This document shows, piece after piece, positions 7,132 to 14,202 of a stretch of 15,607 nucleotides of DNA. Positions within the stretch are counted from its first letter, which is position 1. Every line of letters starts with the position of its first letter. The position numbers were made by a program, and so were the translations under genes. The DNA comes from Acidobacteriaceae bacterium (GTDB lineage: Bacteria; Acidobacteriota; Terriglobia; Terriglobales; Acidobacteriaceae). The notes beneath the pieces are model-generated. The model was not told the origin of the DNA and did no database searches. It saw only the letters and a program-made list of their open reading frames with translations. Location: contig PMSZ01000192.1 of NCBI GenBank assembly GCA_003168235.1, positions 1-15,607 of the forward strand, read 5' to 3'.

Positions 7132-7137
7132 CCTCCT
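7132..7137 (-). promoter_or_regulatory. Ribosome-binding site of the operon lipoprotein
   Basis: AGGAGG with a 4-nt spacer before ATG at 7127, lying in the 18-nt gap after the CHAT gene. It is much stronger than the sites in front of the two upstream operon genes, both of which use TTG starts, so the lipoprotein may be made in excess. Confidence 0.8.
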
Positions 7138-7145
7138 GGTTCAAA

Positions 7146-10100
7146 TTAAGACCGGCCGTACGCGGCAAACGCCGACCAATAGTAGGGATGAGATGTGCGT
7201 GGATTGGCGAGCATCTTCCGTGACATCAGCCGGATGGCGTCGGAGACGTTTTGGCCGGATAGCGCACTGCGATAAAAGTCCTCCATCAATCCTTGGGCTT
7301 GAACTGAGTCCACCGCCCACCGGCTCGCGACTACGTGAGGCACACCCGCACGCAGAAATGCATCGGTAATGCTGTCGAACCCGCTGGAACCTCCACTGCC
7401 GGATGCAGTGCTGCAGGCCGAAAGCACGGCCAACTGCAAGCTGGCCAAGGGAAGCTGCCGCACCGCGTTTGCGTCCAGCAGGCGCGGCGCCTTCGCGCTT
7501 CCGTCTTCGCTCTCCAGCAGCAATCCCGTTCTTTGCGGAGTAGCGAGTGAATGTCCGGCAAAATGAAAAACCGCAGCGCCGGGCAGCTCACTGCGCACTG
7601 CGCTGAGTGTGGCTTCGCCACCCTTGAGCACGCGGGCGGCGTGGAAGTCACCGGCGACAGTGTCCGCCTCTGCGGCGACGCCGGGAAGAGGAATGAGTCC
7701 GTCGGCGATCGATGACGCGGTGCTGCCAACCACCAGCGCCGGCAAGTCTGCTGAAATGCCGGTGTCGTTGCGCAGCCGCGCCTGCGAATCCTGCCCCAGG
7801 GAATGAACGATCGGAGCGCGTTCGATCAGGTAACGATCGTTCTCATCCAGCAGCGCCTCGAACGGTACTCGGGCCAACCAGCCCTCCGCCTCGATCACCA
7901 GCGTTCGTCCCGGTGCCAGCTGTTCCTCCACCGGCGCTATCAGTTCTTCATACAGGCTGCGCCCGTCCCGGCGTAAGGCGCTCACTTCAGAGCTGGGGTC
8001 CGAACATTCGGCTGAGAAATTCGACGCGCGATCCTGCAACTCCCGTGTCGACTTCGCAATCCACTTCGCGCTCACCCCGCGATCGTCGCTCACCCAAATC
8101 GCCAGACCATCGGGCAGAGCTCCAAAAGCAAGCACCGTTTGACTAGCGGGAATCTGACGTGCAGAAGAAGGTCGAACCGGCATCTCCGAAGGATTTCGCG
8201 CGCCGGTGCGACTGTGTGTGCCGGCACGTTGTGCGGCACCTAAATACCACTCGAATACGTCGAGCGATTCCTGCTCCCGCCCTTGCACCAGTTCCGTCTC
8301 AGCGAGTCCCAGATATACCGGGGCCGCATCCTTGCTCCAACTGATTCGGCTCGCCTCGGACGTGAGCGACGCGAGGTCTTGTTCGGCCCCACCCAGGGCT
8401 GCCCGATAAGCCTGCTCCGCCTCAGCCGGGCGATGATTGCGAAGTTGCACTCCGGCGAGAGTGGTATTAAAAACCTGCACGAGATAATGATTAGAAACCC
8501 GCCGAATCTCATCCTGCGCGCGAGTCAAGCGGAGGAGGGCTGCGTCGAAAGCGCCTTGATCCGCCTCCAGTTTAGCGGTCGTGACTTCGATCGCCAGGCG
8601 GTTGTCTCGGGTGCTTTCGGTCCGCGGCGCAAGAGTGTAAAGCCGCGCTGCCTCCTCATAGTGCTGTTTCGCAACCCCGGGCTCGTTAGCCGCAGCGGCA
8701 GCATTGGCTGCTCTGCTGTGGGCCTCGGCGCGTAACGGTAGATTTTCGCTACCATCGATCGCAAATAAGGCTTCGCGCCAGATTGCCAGCTGTAGGTTCT
8801 CCTGCTCCGGCGCCGCGGCCAAAGCCTCTTCGGAATACAGGTTGTACCCCCGCATTGTGGGAAATTGCCCCGACCAGTAGTAGTCCAAGCCAGTAGAAAC
8901 AAACTTCCAATCGCTCGACTGGTCACCGGTAAGGAGCTTACTTTCCGCGACAAATCCCACGGCGCGCAGATAAAGAGCGCCGTAGCTGGATTGCTGCGCT
9001 CCGCCTTGAGCGCGACTGGCGGCGATTTCTTGTGTGCCGAGATCGCCCATCAGTCCCGAACACACACTCTGCTCCAGCGCAAACTGGATCTGCGCCCAGG
9101 TGTACGAATAACGGCGGGCCTCCGCTTCTGCCGTTATCGATCGTCGCGTGCACTCTTCGGCGTGGCGCGACACCTGGTCGGCAAGAGTCTGCTCGAACTG
9201 CGCGCGCAGCGAGCCGGCCAGATTGCCGGAAGCGCGAAATAACTGCGCCGCAAGTTGGCCTTGCTGGCGCGCAATGTCGTGCTGCCCCGTGTCATTAGCC
9301 CGGACGGCAAGAGCAAGCGCGGATGCTGCCTGAGGGAAGCGATACGCCGAGGAACCGCGCAGAACGTCAGTCAGCCACTGGTCGCCGTGGAGTCTGCTCG
9401 TCAGGTCCGCCAAAAAAAAAAGAGCTCGTGCTGCTTGCGGATCGACGCCGGCGCTGGTTTCATCGGGCTTACTTCCGTTGGTCTTGACTACGCCGTCTTG
9501 CCCGTCGGGGAAGGCTCGAGGCAGCCAGGATACGACGGCTTCATGCAGATATTGCTCGACCCGCGAATCGACTTCGGACGCGAGATTGGAAGAGAGGCTC
9601 GCGTTCGTAAGTTTGGCCGCCACCTCGGCTGGAGTGAGAAGCGGCGCTGCCTCGCTCTGCCGCGCTTTTAGCTTTTCCCGCACCGCGTCAGCATGGTAGT
9701 GCGCTTCTTCGGCCCATTGCGAACTCGAATCCAACTGCAGGTAGCGCTCCCAATCCTCGAGTGCCTGGTGGTACAGGAATTCGTGTTCCGCGACAATGGC
9801 GCGGTTAAACAGCGCCACCGGATCGTCGGGGTGCAACTTCAACGCCCGACTCAGATACTCATAAGCGGCGCCGAGATCTTCTTTGTGGTCTTCCTGCTGG
9901 GCGCGCTGGAAGTATGCCGTAGCAAGATCGATCAGGAGCGCTGAAGATTGCGGATCGATCTCCAGGCCGCGCCGCAAAGCCTCGACCGCAGCGTCGTAAC
10001 TGCCTTCCAGCAAATCCGCTTGGGCGCTGGCCTGCAACCACGCAGGGTCGGAGGGATGGGTTTTCAGTTGGGCGGCGATCAGTGCCTCCGCTTTCAGCAG

Positions 10101-10856
10101 CGCCGGTGAACGTTTGGTGAACGAAGCCTCCGGTCCGCGCGATACGCGCAGCGGAGCACAAGCGGCACCCGCGATCCTCGGTTCAAGCGTGCGCCTCTGC
10201 GCGTAAGCGAGGGCGAGCAGCCGTTCCGCGGTTGCCGGCTGGTGTCGCTGTCTTACAAACCACGCTCCTGCAACAACCACGGCAGCAAGAGAGACACTCG
10301 CGGCCACCATTTCCACAACACCCGTCCACCGCCCGCGCCGCGGTTTCCAAAATATTGACGCCCAGAACGACCGTTCGCGTTCCTGTTTCGCATCGGCCGT
10401 TCCGGCGATGCGCTGCGCCAGTTTCTGCTGCCACTCCACCCGCGCGCTCTCGAGCGATGCGATATGACTCCGCTCTTCCTGGGTCAACTCTCCGTTCAGC
10501 ACAGCTAACTCCGCCAGCGCCTCGCGCAACAACGGACCGCAATAGTCGCACCGGCTGGCGTGCTGGATGCTGACCAGCACCTCCTCGACCGGGATCAAGC
10601 CGCCGGCAATCTCCCGCCACACCGCCCGGTCCGGACAGTCGCCTTCGCGTACCTCGGATTTGGACGCCTTCATGCTTGTCAGTTCGCGGGCGAGCGCCGC
10701 CGCCTCAAATTGCTCTCTGCAGCTCAAACAGGCAGCCAGATGAGGATGTAGTTCAGCCGCATCCCGCACGGGTTCTGCACGCTGCAGTGATTCTTCCAGC
10801 AGCCTTGCCAGCTCCGCACTCGAGATGTGCCCCGCGTAATTGGAACTCTCTTGCAA
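7146..10856 (-). CDS. Anti-sigma zinc domain / TM / TPR / CHAT caspase-like protease fusion
   Basis: A 1236-residue protein. Two ZAS-type zinc motifs open it: H10...H39-x3-C43-x2-C46 and C74...H99-x3-C103-x2-C106, the signature of anti-sigma factors. A basic segment and one membrane helix follow (about 178-201, TGVVEMVAASVSLAAVVVAG), then TPR-like helical repeats (clearest 265-400), a long alpha-solenoid to about 880, and a C-terminal CHAT domain (about 905-1236). In the CHAT domain the catalytic His is H1102 in FHFAGH and the Cys is C1148 in LSACST; VASRW and HPYYWSAF close the fold. CHAT domains are caspase-like cysteine proteases. The gene begins 1 nt after the sigma-factor stop with TTG at 10856; the next in-frame option (GTG, residue 30) would lose H10. 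With the zinc domain inside, a single helix puts TPR and CHAT outside the cytoplasm. A T10 run splits codons 479-482. Confidence 0.9.
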   Translation of the reverse strand: MQESSNYAGHISSAELARLLEESLQRAEPVRDAAELHPHLAACLSCREQFEAAALARELTSMKASKSEVREGDCPDRAVWREIAGGLIPVEEVLVSIQHASRCDYCGPLLREALAELAVLNGELTQEERSHIASLESARVEWQQKLAQRIAGTADAKQERERSFWASIFWKPRRGRWTGVVEMVAASVSLAAVVVAGAWFVRQRHQPATAERLLALAYAQRRTLEPRIAGAACAPLRVSRGPEASFTKRSPALLKAEALIAAQLKTHPSDPAWLQASAQADLLEGSYDAAVEALRRGLEIDPQSSALLIDLATAYFQRAQQEDHKEDLGAAYEYLSRALKLHPDDPVALFNRAIVAEHEFLYHQALEDWERYLQLDSSSQWAEEAHYHADAVREKLKARQSEAAPLLTPAEVAAKLTNASLSSNLASEVDSRVEQYLHEAVVSWLPRAFPDGQDGVVKTNGSKPDETSAGVDPQAARALFFLADLTSRLHGDQWLTDVLRGSSAYRFPQAASALALAVRANDTGQHDIARQQGQLAAQLFRASGNLAGSLRAQFEQTLADQVSRHAEECTRRSITAEAEARRYSYTWAQIQFALEQSVCSGLMGDLGTQEIAASRAQGGAQQSSYGALYLRAVGFVAESKLLTGDQSSDWKFVSTGLDYYWSGQFPTMRGYNLYSEEALAAAPEQENLQLAIWREALFAIDGSENLPLRAEAHSRAANAAAAANEPGVAKQHYEEAARLYTLAPRTESTRDNRLAIEVTTAKLEADQGAFDAALLRLTRAQDEIRRVSNHYLVQVFNTTLAGVQLRNHRPAEAEQAYRAALGGAEQDLASLTSEASRISWSKDAAPVYLGLAETELVQGREQESLDVFEWYLGAAQRAGTHSRTGARNPSEMPVRPSSARQIPASQTVLAFGALPDGLAIWVSDDRGVSAKWIAKSTRELQDRASNFSAECSDPSSEVSALRRDGRSLYEELIAPVEEQLAPGRTLVIEAEGWLARVPFEALLDENDRYLIERAPIVHSLGQDSQARLRNDTGISADLPALVVGSTASSIADGLIPLPGVAAEADTVAGDFHAARVLKGGEATLSAVRSELPGAAVFHFAGHSLATPQRTGLLLESEDGSAKAPRLLDANAVRQLPLASLQLAVLSACSTASGSGGSSGFDSITDAFLRAGVPHVVASRWAVDSVQAQGLMEDFYRSALSGQNVSDAIRLMSRKMLANPRTSHPYYWSAFAAYGRS
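9412..9421 (-). repeat. T10 homopolymer in the CHAT gene (possible slippage site)
   Basis: Ten consecutive A on the plus strand (T10 in the coding strand) read as CTT TTT TTT TTG, residues L479-F-F-L482. Loss of one T reads LFFWRT then TGA; gain of one T runs 14 codons past the run and hits TGA. Both products (about 484 or 496 residues) keep the zinc, membrane and TPR parts and lose the CHAT protease. Confidence 0.8.
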
Positions 10857-10857
10857 A

Positions 10858-11547
10858 TTATGTGCCCGTCCTCTTACTAGAACGATTTTTTCGCTTCAGA
10901 ACCTTCACTTCACGGTGGGGATTTGAGTCTCTAAAATAATCGCGAATCATGGCCGTCAGACGTAAAAGCATGCTCTCCACGCCTTCTGTGGTCAGGCCCA
11001 TTTCGGGAATGGATGCAATCTCACTCGCCGTCATCCCCTGCCGGTGGCGGAGCCAGAAAATCGCGCACTTCCTTTCCTGGTCTTTCCCCGCCGTCACCTG
11101 GCGCAAGGCTTTGTCGATCTGCTCCAGCTGTAGCCGCTGGCTGACCAGATCAAAAGGGCGGCGCGGGGCTGGCACCTCGTTTTGGACGGGTTCCGCTAAC
11201 GCCTCGCTTTGTCCAGCTCCTCGTTTAACGGCTTTCGCAGCCTTAAAATGGTCGTGGACCACATTGGCCGCCACAACCTTCAGGAACCCGTAAATGGAAT
11301 CTTCTTGCCGCGGCCGGAATGACCGCAACAGGCGATAATCGTCCTCGCAGAGTTTCAGGTAGGTGTCCTGGACGAGATCGTCGAGCAGCGCGCGCGAGGG
11401 ATCGCACCAACGCCGGGCGGTCCGGAGCACTGCGGCCGCAATGACTAACTGAAATCGCCGGATGAATTCCGCCCACGCATCCTCATCTTTCGAGCCAGCG
11501 CAAGCTCTTACTAAGTCAATCGACGAGAGCTGTGGGTAGCGTGCCAA
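10858..11547 (-). CDS. ECF-like sigma-70 family RNA polymerase sigma factor
   Basis: About 229 residues. Region 2 is seen in SSIDLVRACAGSKDEDAWAE, then LLDDLVQDTYLKLCEDD (region 2.2-like core-binding helix) and SIYGFLKVVAANVVHDHFKA (regions 2.3-2.4, melting and -10 recognition). After a basic/Pro linker, region 4 is RLQLEQIDKALRQVTAG...CAIFWLRHRQGMTASEIASI, with the helix-turn-helix ending in TTEGVESMLLRLTAMIRDY. Regions 1.1 and 3 are absent, as in ECF sigmas. The tail is strongly basic. I chose TTG at 11547: it has GGGAG 7 nt upstream and follows a TAGAAT -10. The open frame continues to 11802, but that part runs antiparallel-free into the end of hemB on the same strand and has no usable start in the intergenic part. 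The next gene, 1 nt downstream, encodes its presumed anti-sigma factor. Confidence 0.85.
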   Translation of the reverse strand: MARYPQLSSIDLVRACAGSKDEDAWAEFIRRFQLVIAAAVLRTARRWCDPSRALLDDLVQDTYLKLCEDDYRLLRSFRPRQEDSIYGFLKVVAANVVHDHFKAAKAVKRGAGQSEALAEPVQNEVPAPRRPFDLVSQRLQLEQIDKALRQVTAGKDQERKCAIFWLRHRQGMTASEIASIPEMGLTTEGVESMLLRLTAMIRDYFRDSNPHREVKVLKRKNRSSKRTGT

Positions 11548-11570
11548 ACATGCACTCCCAAACTGGGCGG

Positions 11571-11576
11571 ATTCTA
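11571..11576 (-). promoter_or_regulatory. Candidate -10 (TAGAAT) of the sigma-CHAT operon
   Basis: TAGAAT (5 of 6) lies 23 nt before the TTG start, leaving a leader of about 16 nt that carries the GGGAG ribosome site. No convincing -35 is seen at 16-18 nt, so an activator or another sigma factor may be needed. Confidence 0.35.
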
Positions 11577-11611
11577 CATCAGTCTGGCTCGGCTGGATGG
11601 TAAAAATTGGC

Positions 11612-11636
11612 GGAATTACACGAATTGGTGAGTTCC
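11612..11636. promoter_or_regulatory. Imperfect dyad upstream of the sigma gene, candidate operator
   Basis: A 25-nt element with outer arms GGAA/TTCC and inner arms CAC/GTG around a central AATT. The two symmetry axes are offset by half a base, so it is not perfect. Read on the minus strand it begins with GGAAC, which resembles the -35 core of many ECF-dependent promoters and could be a site for autoregulation. It lies 36-60 nt upstream of the TAGAAT -10. Confidence 0.3.
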
Positions 11637-11639
11637 CGC

Positions 11640-11675
11640 AAAAAGGCCAACTTACTGCCGCCCGGCCGGGCAGGA
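11640..11675 (-). terminator. Candidate hemB terminator
   Basis: Downstream of the hemB stop, on the minus strand, a GC-rich self-complementary segment (CTGCC arms around GCCCGGCCGGGC) is followed 12 nt later by GGCC and then T5. The hairpin is not ideal and the U-run is short, so this is tentative. Confidence 0.3.
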
Positions 11676-11690
11676 TGCCAGCCCAACAAA

Positions 11691-12749
11691 CTAACCCAGC
11701 AGCCTCGCCGCTTCCTTGGCGTAGTAAGTCAGAATCATGCTCGCCCCAGCGCGCCGGATCGAGATTAGCGATTCCATCATCACCCGCTCCCGGTCGATCC
11801 ATTGGTTCCGCGCGGCTGCCTCAATCATCGCGTACTCACCCGATACCTGATACGCCGCCAGCGGCAGGTCAAAGCGCTCGCGCGCCGCGGCGATCACGTC
11901 CAGATATGGCATCGCGGGCTTCACCATGATCATGTCCGCGCCTTCTTCAATGTCTAACTCGATCTCCCGCATCGCCTCGCGGACGTTCGCCCCATCCATC
12001 TGGTAAGAGCGGCGGTCGCCGAACTGCGGCGCCGAATCCGCCGCCTCGCGAAATGGTCCGTAAAAACCCGAAGCAAACTTTGCCGCATAAGCAAGGATCG
12101 GAGTATTTTCCAGGCCCGCCAAATCGAGCGCCGCGCGAATCGCTCCCACGCGTCCGTCCATCATGTCTGAAGGCGCAATCACATCCACTCCCGCTCGCGC
12201 CAACGAAACCGACGTCCGCGCCAGCAATTCCAGACTCGCGTCATTTACGATCTCGTACTCAGCTGTGACCGGAGGAGCAGCCGCGGCCGCGCCCAGCGAT
12301 TGCGGTTCACCGTTGCCGTTCACTTTGCCGCTCACTTCGCCGTTCACTTCAACGATCCCACAATGCCCGTGTGACATGTATTCGCACAGGCAGACATCGC
12401 CCATCACCACCACGTCGCGCACTTCACTTTTAATGGCGCGCGCCGCTTTCTGCACAATGCCATCTTCCGCCCAGGCGCCGGTGGCAACTTCATCTTTTTT
12501 CTCGGGCAGCCCAAAAAGAATTACCGACAACACTCCAAGCGCGCGGGCCTCGCGGACTTCCTTGACCGCCTCATCAACCGAAAGGTTGTAGACGCCCGGC
12601 ATGGAGCGCACTTCTTTTCGAATCCCCGCTCCCGGGCAAACAAATAGTGGATACACAAACGCTTCAGGCGTAAGCCGCGTCTCGCGGACCAGCGACCGCA
12701 AGGTTTCAGAGCGTCGCAAACGTCGTAGACGACTAGCCGGAAATGCCAT
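11691..12749 (-). CDS. hemB: Porphobilinogen synthase (delta-aminolevulinic acid dehydratase)
   Basis: HemB condenses two 5-aminolevulinate molecules to porphobilinogen in cytoplasmic heme/tetrapyrrole synthesis. Visible landmarks: RLRRLRRSETLRSLVRET at the N terminus, the zinc-cysteine motif DVCLCEYMSHGHCG (C120, C122, C130), APSDMMDGR, the first catalytic lysine in YAAKFASGFYGPFREA (K224), the second in MVKPAMPYLD (K277), and the C-terminal SLISIRRAGASMILTYYA. The 352-residue length exceeds the usual 320-330 because of an insertion at about 135-163, directly after the zinc loop; it contains the 12-bp repeats at 12315-12350 and an A5-PP stretch. The ATG at 12749 has no Shine-Dalgarno; an extended -10 ends 9 nt upstream. 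It is divergent from the PDZ gene. Confidence 0.96.
   Translation of the reverse strand: MAFPASRLRRLRRSETLRSLVRETRLTPEAFVYPLFVCPGAGIRKEVRSMPGVYNLSVDEAVKEVREARALGVLSVILFGLPEKKDEVATGAWAEDGIVQKAARAIKSEVRDVVVMGDVCLCEYMSHGHCGIVEVNGEVSGKVNGNGEPQSLGAAAAAPPVTAEYEIVNDASLELLARTSVSLARAGVDVIAPSDMMDGRVGAIRAALDLAGLENTPILAYAAKFASGFYGPFREAADSAPQFGDRRSYQMDGANVREAMREIELDIEEGADMIMVKPAMPYLDVIAAARERFDLPLAAYQVSGEYAMIEAAARNQWIDRERVMMESLISIRRAGASMILTYYAKEAARLLG
12315..12350 (-). repeat. 12-bp in-frame tandem repeat inside hemB (3 units)
   Basis: Units 12315-12326, 12327-12338 and 12339-12350 (GCCGTTCACTTT, GCCGCTCACTTC, GCCGTTCACTTC on the plus strand) differ from each other by one or two bases. They encode V-N-G-E / V-S-G-K / V-N-G-N tetrapeptides in an insertion next to the HemB zinc loop; a diverged further copy precedes them. 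Confidence 0.85.
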
Positions 12750-12758
12750 AACACGCCA

Positions 12759-12767
12759 ATTCTAGCA
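12759..12767 (-). promoter_or_regulatory. Candidate extended -10 of hemB (TGC-TAGAAT)
   Basis: TGCTAGAAT on the minus strand matches an extended -10 (TGn plus 5 of 6 of TATAAT). It ends 9 nt before the hemB ATG, so the transcript would start within a few bases of the start codon. No -35 is evident, which an extended -10 can tolerate. Confidence 0.4.
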
Positions 12768-12863
12768 GTTGCTATCGCTACCGCGAGCGTCCTTTATTAC
12801 GGCCCAACATGACTTATATCATCGCTGCGTCCTGAGCAACCGCAACCACTACCATCATCCCAT

Positions 12864-12869
12864 TACAAT
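12864..12869 (+). promoter_or_regulatory. Candidate -10 (TACAAT) of the aspartic-protease-like/PDZ gene
   Basis: TACAAT ends 6 nt before the ATG at 12876; initiation 7 nt downstream would fall on the A of the ATG. No -35 or Shine-Dalgarno is seen. Confidence 0.35.
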
Positions 12870-12875
12870 CACTCC

Positions 12876-14168
12876 ATGCGACTCCCATTCTCCCTCGCCA
12901 TCGTCGCCCTCGCCATAAGCGTCCGCGCTCAACCCGCGCCCAAACCAACGCCCAAAGACGCGCCCGCCTCCGTCACCGTCCCCTTCGCGCTCGATCAGGG
13001 ACGAATCGTGATCGACGTAGATCTCCAACTTCCCAACGGCAAGACCGAGCGCGTACGCGCCTGGGTCGACAACGGCACTCCCGAACCCTCCATGACCCAG
13101 CGTGTCGCCAATCTCCTGGGGCCCGCGATCAGCACGATCAGCTGCGACGCTCAACTCTGCACCGCCGCGCCAAAAACGCCGGACGCTCCGCTTGAAGTCG
13201 CGATCGGAGCCATGAAAATTCCCCTGTCGCCGCTCAACAAGCCATCTGAAAAAACGACACCGCCAATCACCGTACCAGCCGGCGCGGCGCTCGCTCCCGG
13301 CATGAGCGTCGAGATCAACATTCCGTCATCGGTTTTGCGCCTCTACGATGTGCTCATCGATTTCCCCGAGCGCCAGCTCACTATCGCACTGCCCGGACAT
13401 CTGAAGTTCAACGGCGTGAAAAGCAAGGTGCTCCTTAACCCGAACAACGGCCTCATCCAGGTTCCCGGCAAGCTGGAAAACAAAAACTACGATTTCGCCC
13501 TCGACCTGGGCTCGTCCATGAACTTTCTTTCCCAAGAATTGTTCGCCAAATTCTCTCAGGCCCACCCCGACTGGCCGCACATGACCGGAGCCGTCGGCCC
13601 TTTCAATACCGGAGACCCACGGGATCCAATGCTGAAGCTGATGCGCCTGGATCGCCTGCAATACGGTCCGCTCTTCCTGACGGATGTTGCTGTGGCTGGC
13701 CTTCCTACGGGTCAGACGACTCTCGCCGGGGAGCGTGCCAGAGCCTCCGCCACGGGCGTCCTCGGCTCAGAAGCTCTAATGAACTACCGCGTCGGCCTCG
13801 ATTACGCCCACTCGACGGTCTATTTCGACATCGGACGCACCATCCGGTTTCCCGATTTCGACGTCGTCGGCCTTATTCTTCACCCCGAAGGCGACAACGG
13901 ATTTACCGTTGCCGGTGTAGCCGATTTCGAGGGCAACCCATCAGTCGCAGGTATCGATCCCGGCGACCGCCTCATCGCCGTCGACGGCACACCGGTCGCC
14001 GAATTTACGTTGGGAGAAACCTGGTCGTTGCTGCAGGGATCTCCCGGCCAGGAACGCAAGCTGACCCTGGAACGTGGCGGCAAGCAGTTCACAGTCGCGG
14101 CGAAAGTGCAACATTTCCTCAGCGCATCGTCAAACGACGAAGGCAATCGAAAGTCAAAAAAGAACTAG
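12876..14168 (+). CDS. Secreted aspartic-protease-like protein with C-terminal PDZ domain
   Basis: A 430-residue exported protein. Signal peptide 1-18 (LPFSLAIVALAISVRA, cleavage after AxA-like VRA). Two retropepsin/pepsin-like lobes follow: the first around RAWVDNGTPEPS (D65-N-G), the second around FALDLGSSMNFLS (D210-L-G), then GVLGSEALMNYRVGLDYAHSTVYFD (294-318), which matches the closing strand region of acidobacterial retropepsin-like proteins. A PDZ domain (about 340-412) is recognised by SVAGIDPGDRLIAVDGTPV. Both Asp residues are present, but the usual DTG triad is changed to DNG and DLG, so activity is uncertain; it may be a binding protein. The tail is Lys-rich. No Shine-Dalgarno is seen. 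It faces hemB back to back and ends head-on against the TonB-C-like gene. Confidence 0.8.
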   Translation: MRLPFSLAIVALAISVRAQPAPKPTPKDAPASVTVPFALDQGRIVIDVDLQLPNGKTERVRAWVDNGTPEPSMTQRVANLLGPAISTISCDAQLCTAAPKTPDAPLEVAIGAMKIPLSPLNKPSEKTTPPITVPAGAALAPGMSVEINIPSSVLRLYDVLIDFPERQLTIALPGHLKFNGVKSKVLLNPNNGLIQVPGKLENKNYDFALDLGSSMNFLSQELFAKFSQAHPDWPHMTGAVGPFNTGDPRDPMLKLMRLDRLQYGPLFLTDVAVAGLPTGQTTLAGERARASATGVLGSEALMNYRVGLDYAHSTVYFDIGRTIRFPDFDVVGLILHPEGDNGFTVAGVADFEGNPSVAGIDPGDRLIAVDGTPVAEFTLGETWSLLQGSPGQERKLTLERGGKQFTVAAKVQHFLSASSNDEGNRKSKKN

Positions 14169-14202
14169 CGCGGAAGATTGCAGCCTCTATCTACGCACTC
14201 TT

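Noticed and set aside
7146..11547. CRISPR array or cas genes linked to the CHAT protein
   Set aside because: TPR-CHAT proteins occur in type III-E CRISPR loci, so I looked for repeats or a Cas7-like gene; none is present in the window.
11548..11802. Extended N terminus of the sigma factor (to 11802)
   Set aside because: The extension runs over the 3' end of hemB on the same strand, has no start codon in the intergenic part, and would include the candidate promoter; no sigma region maps there.
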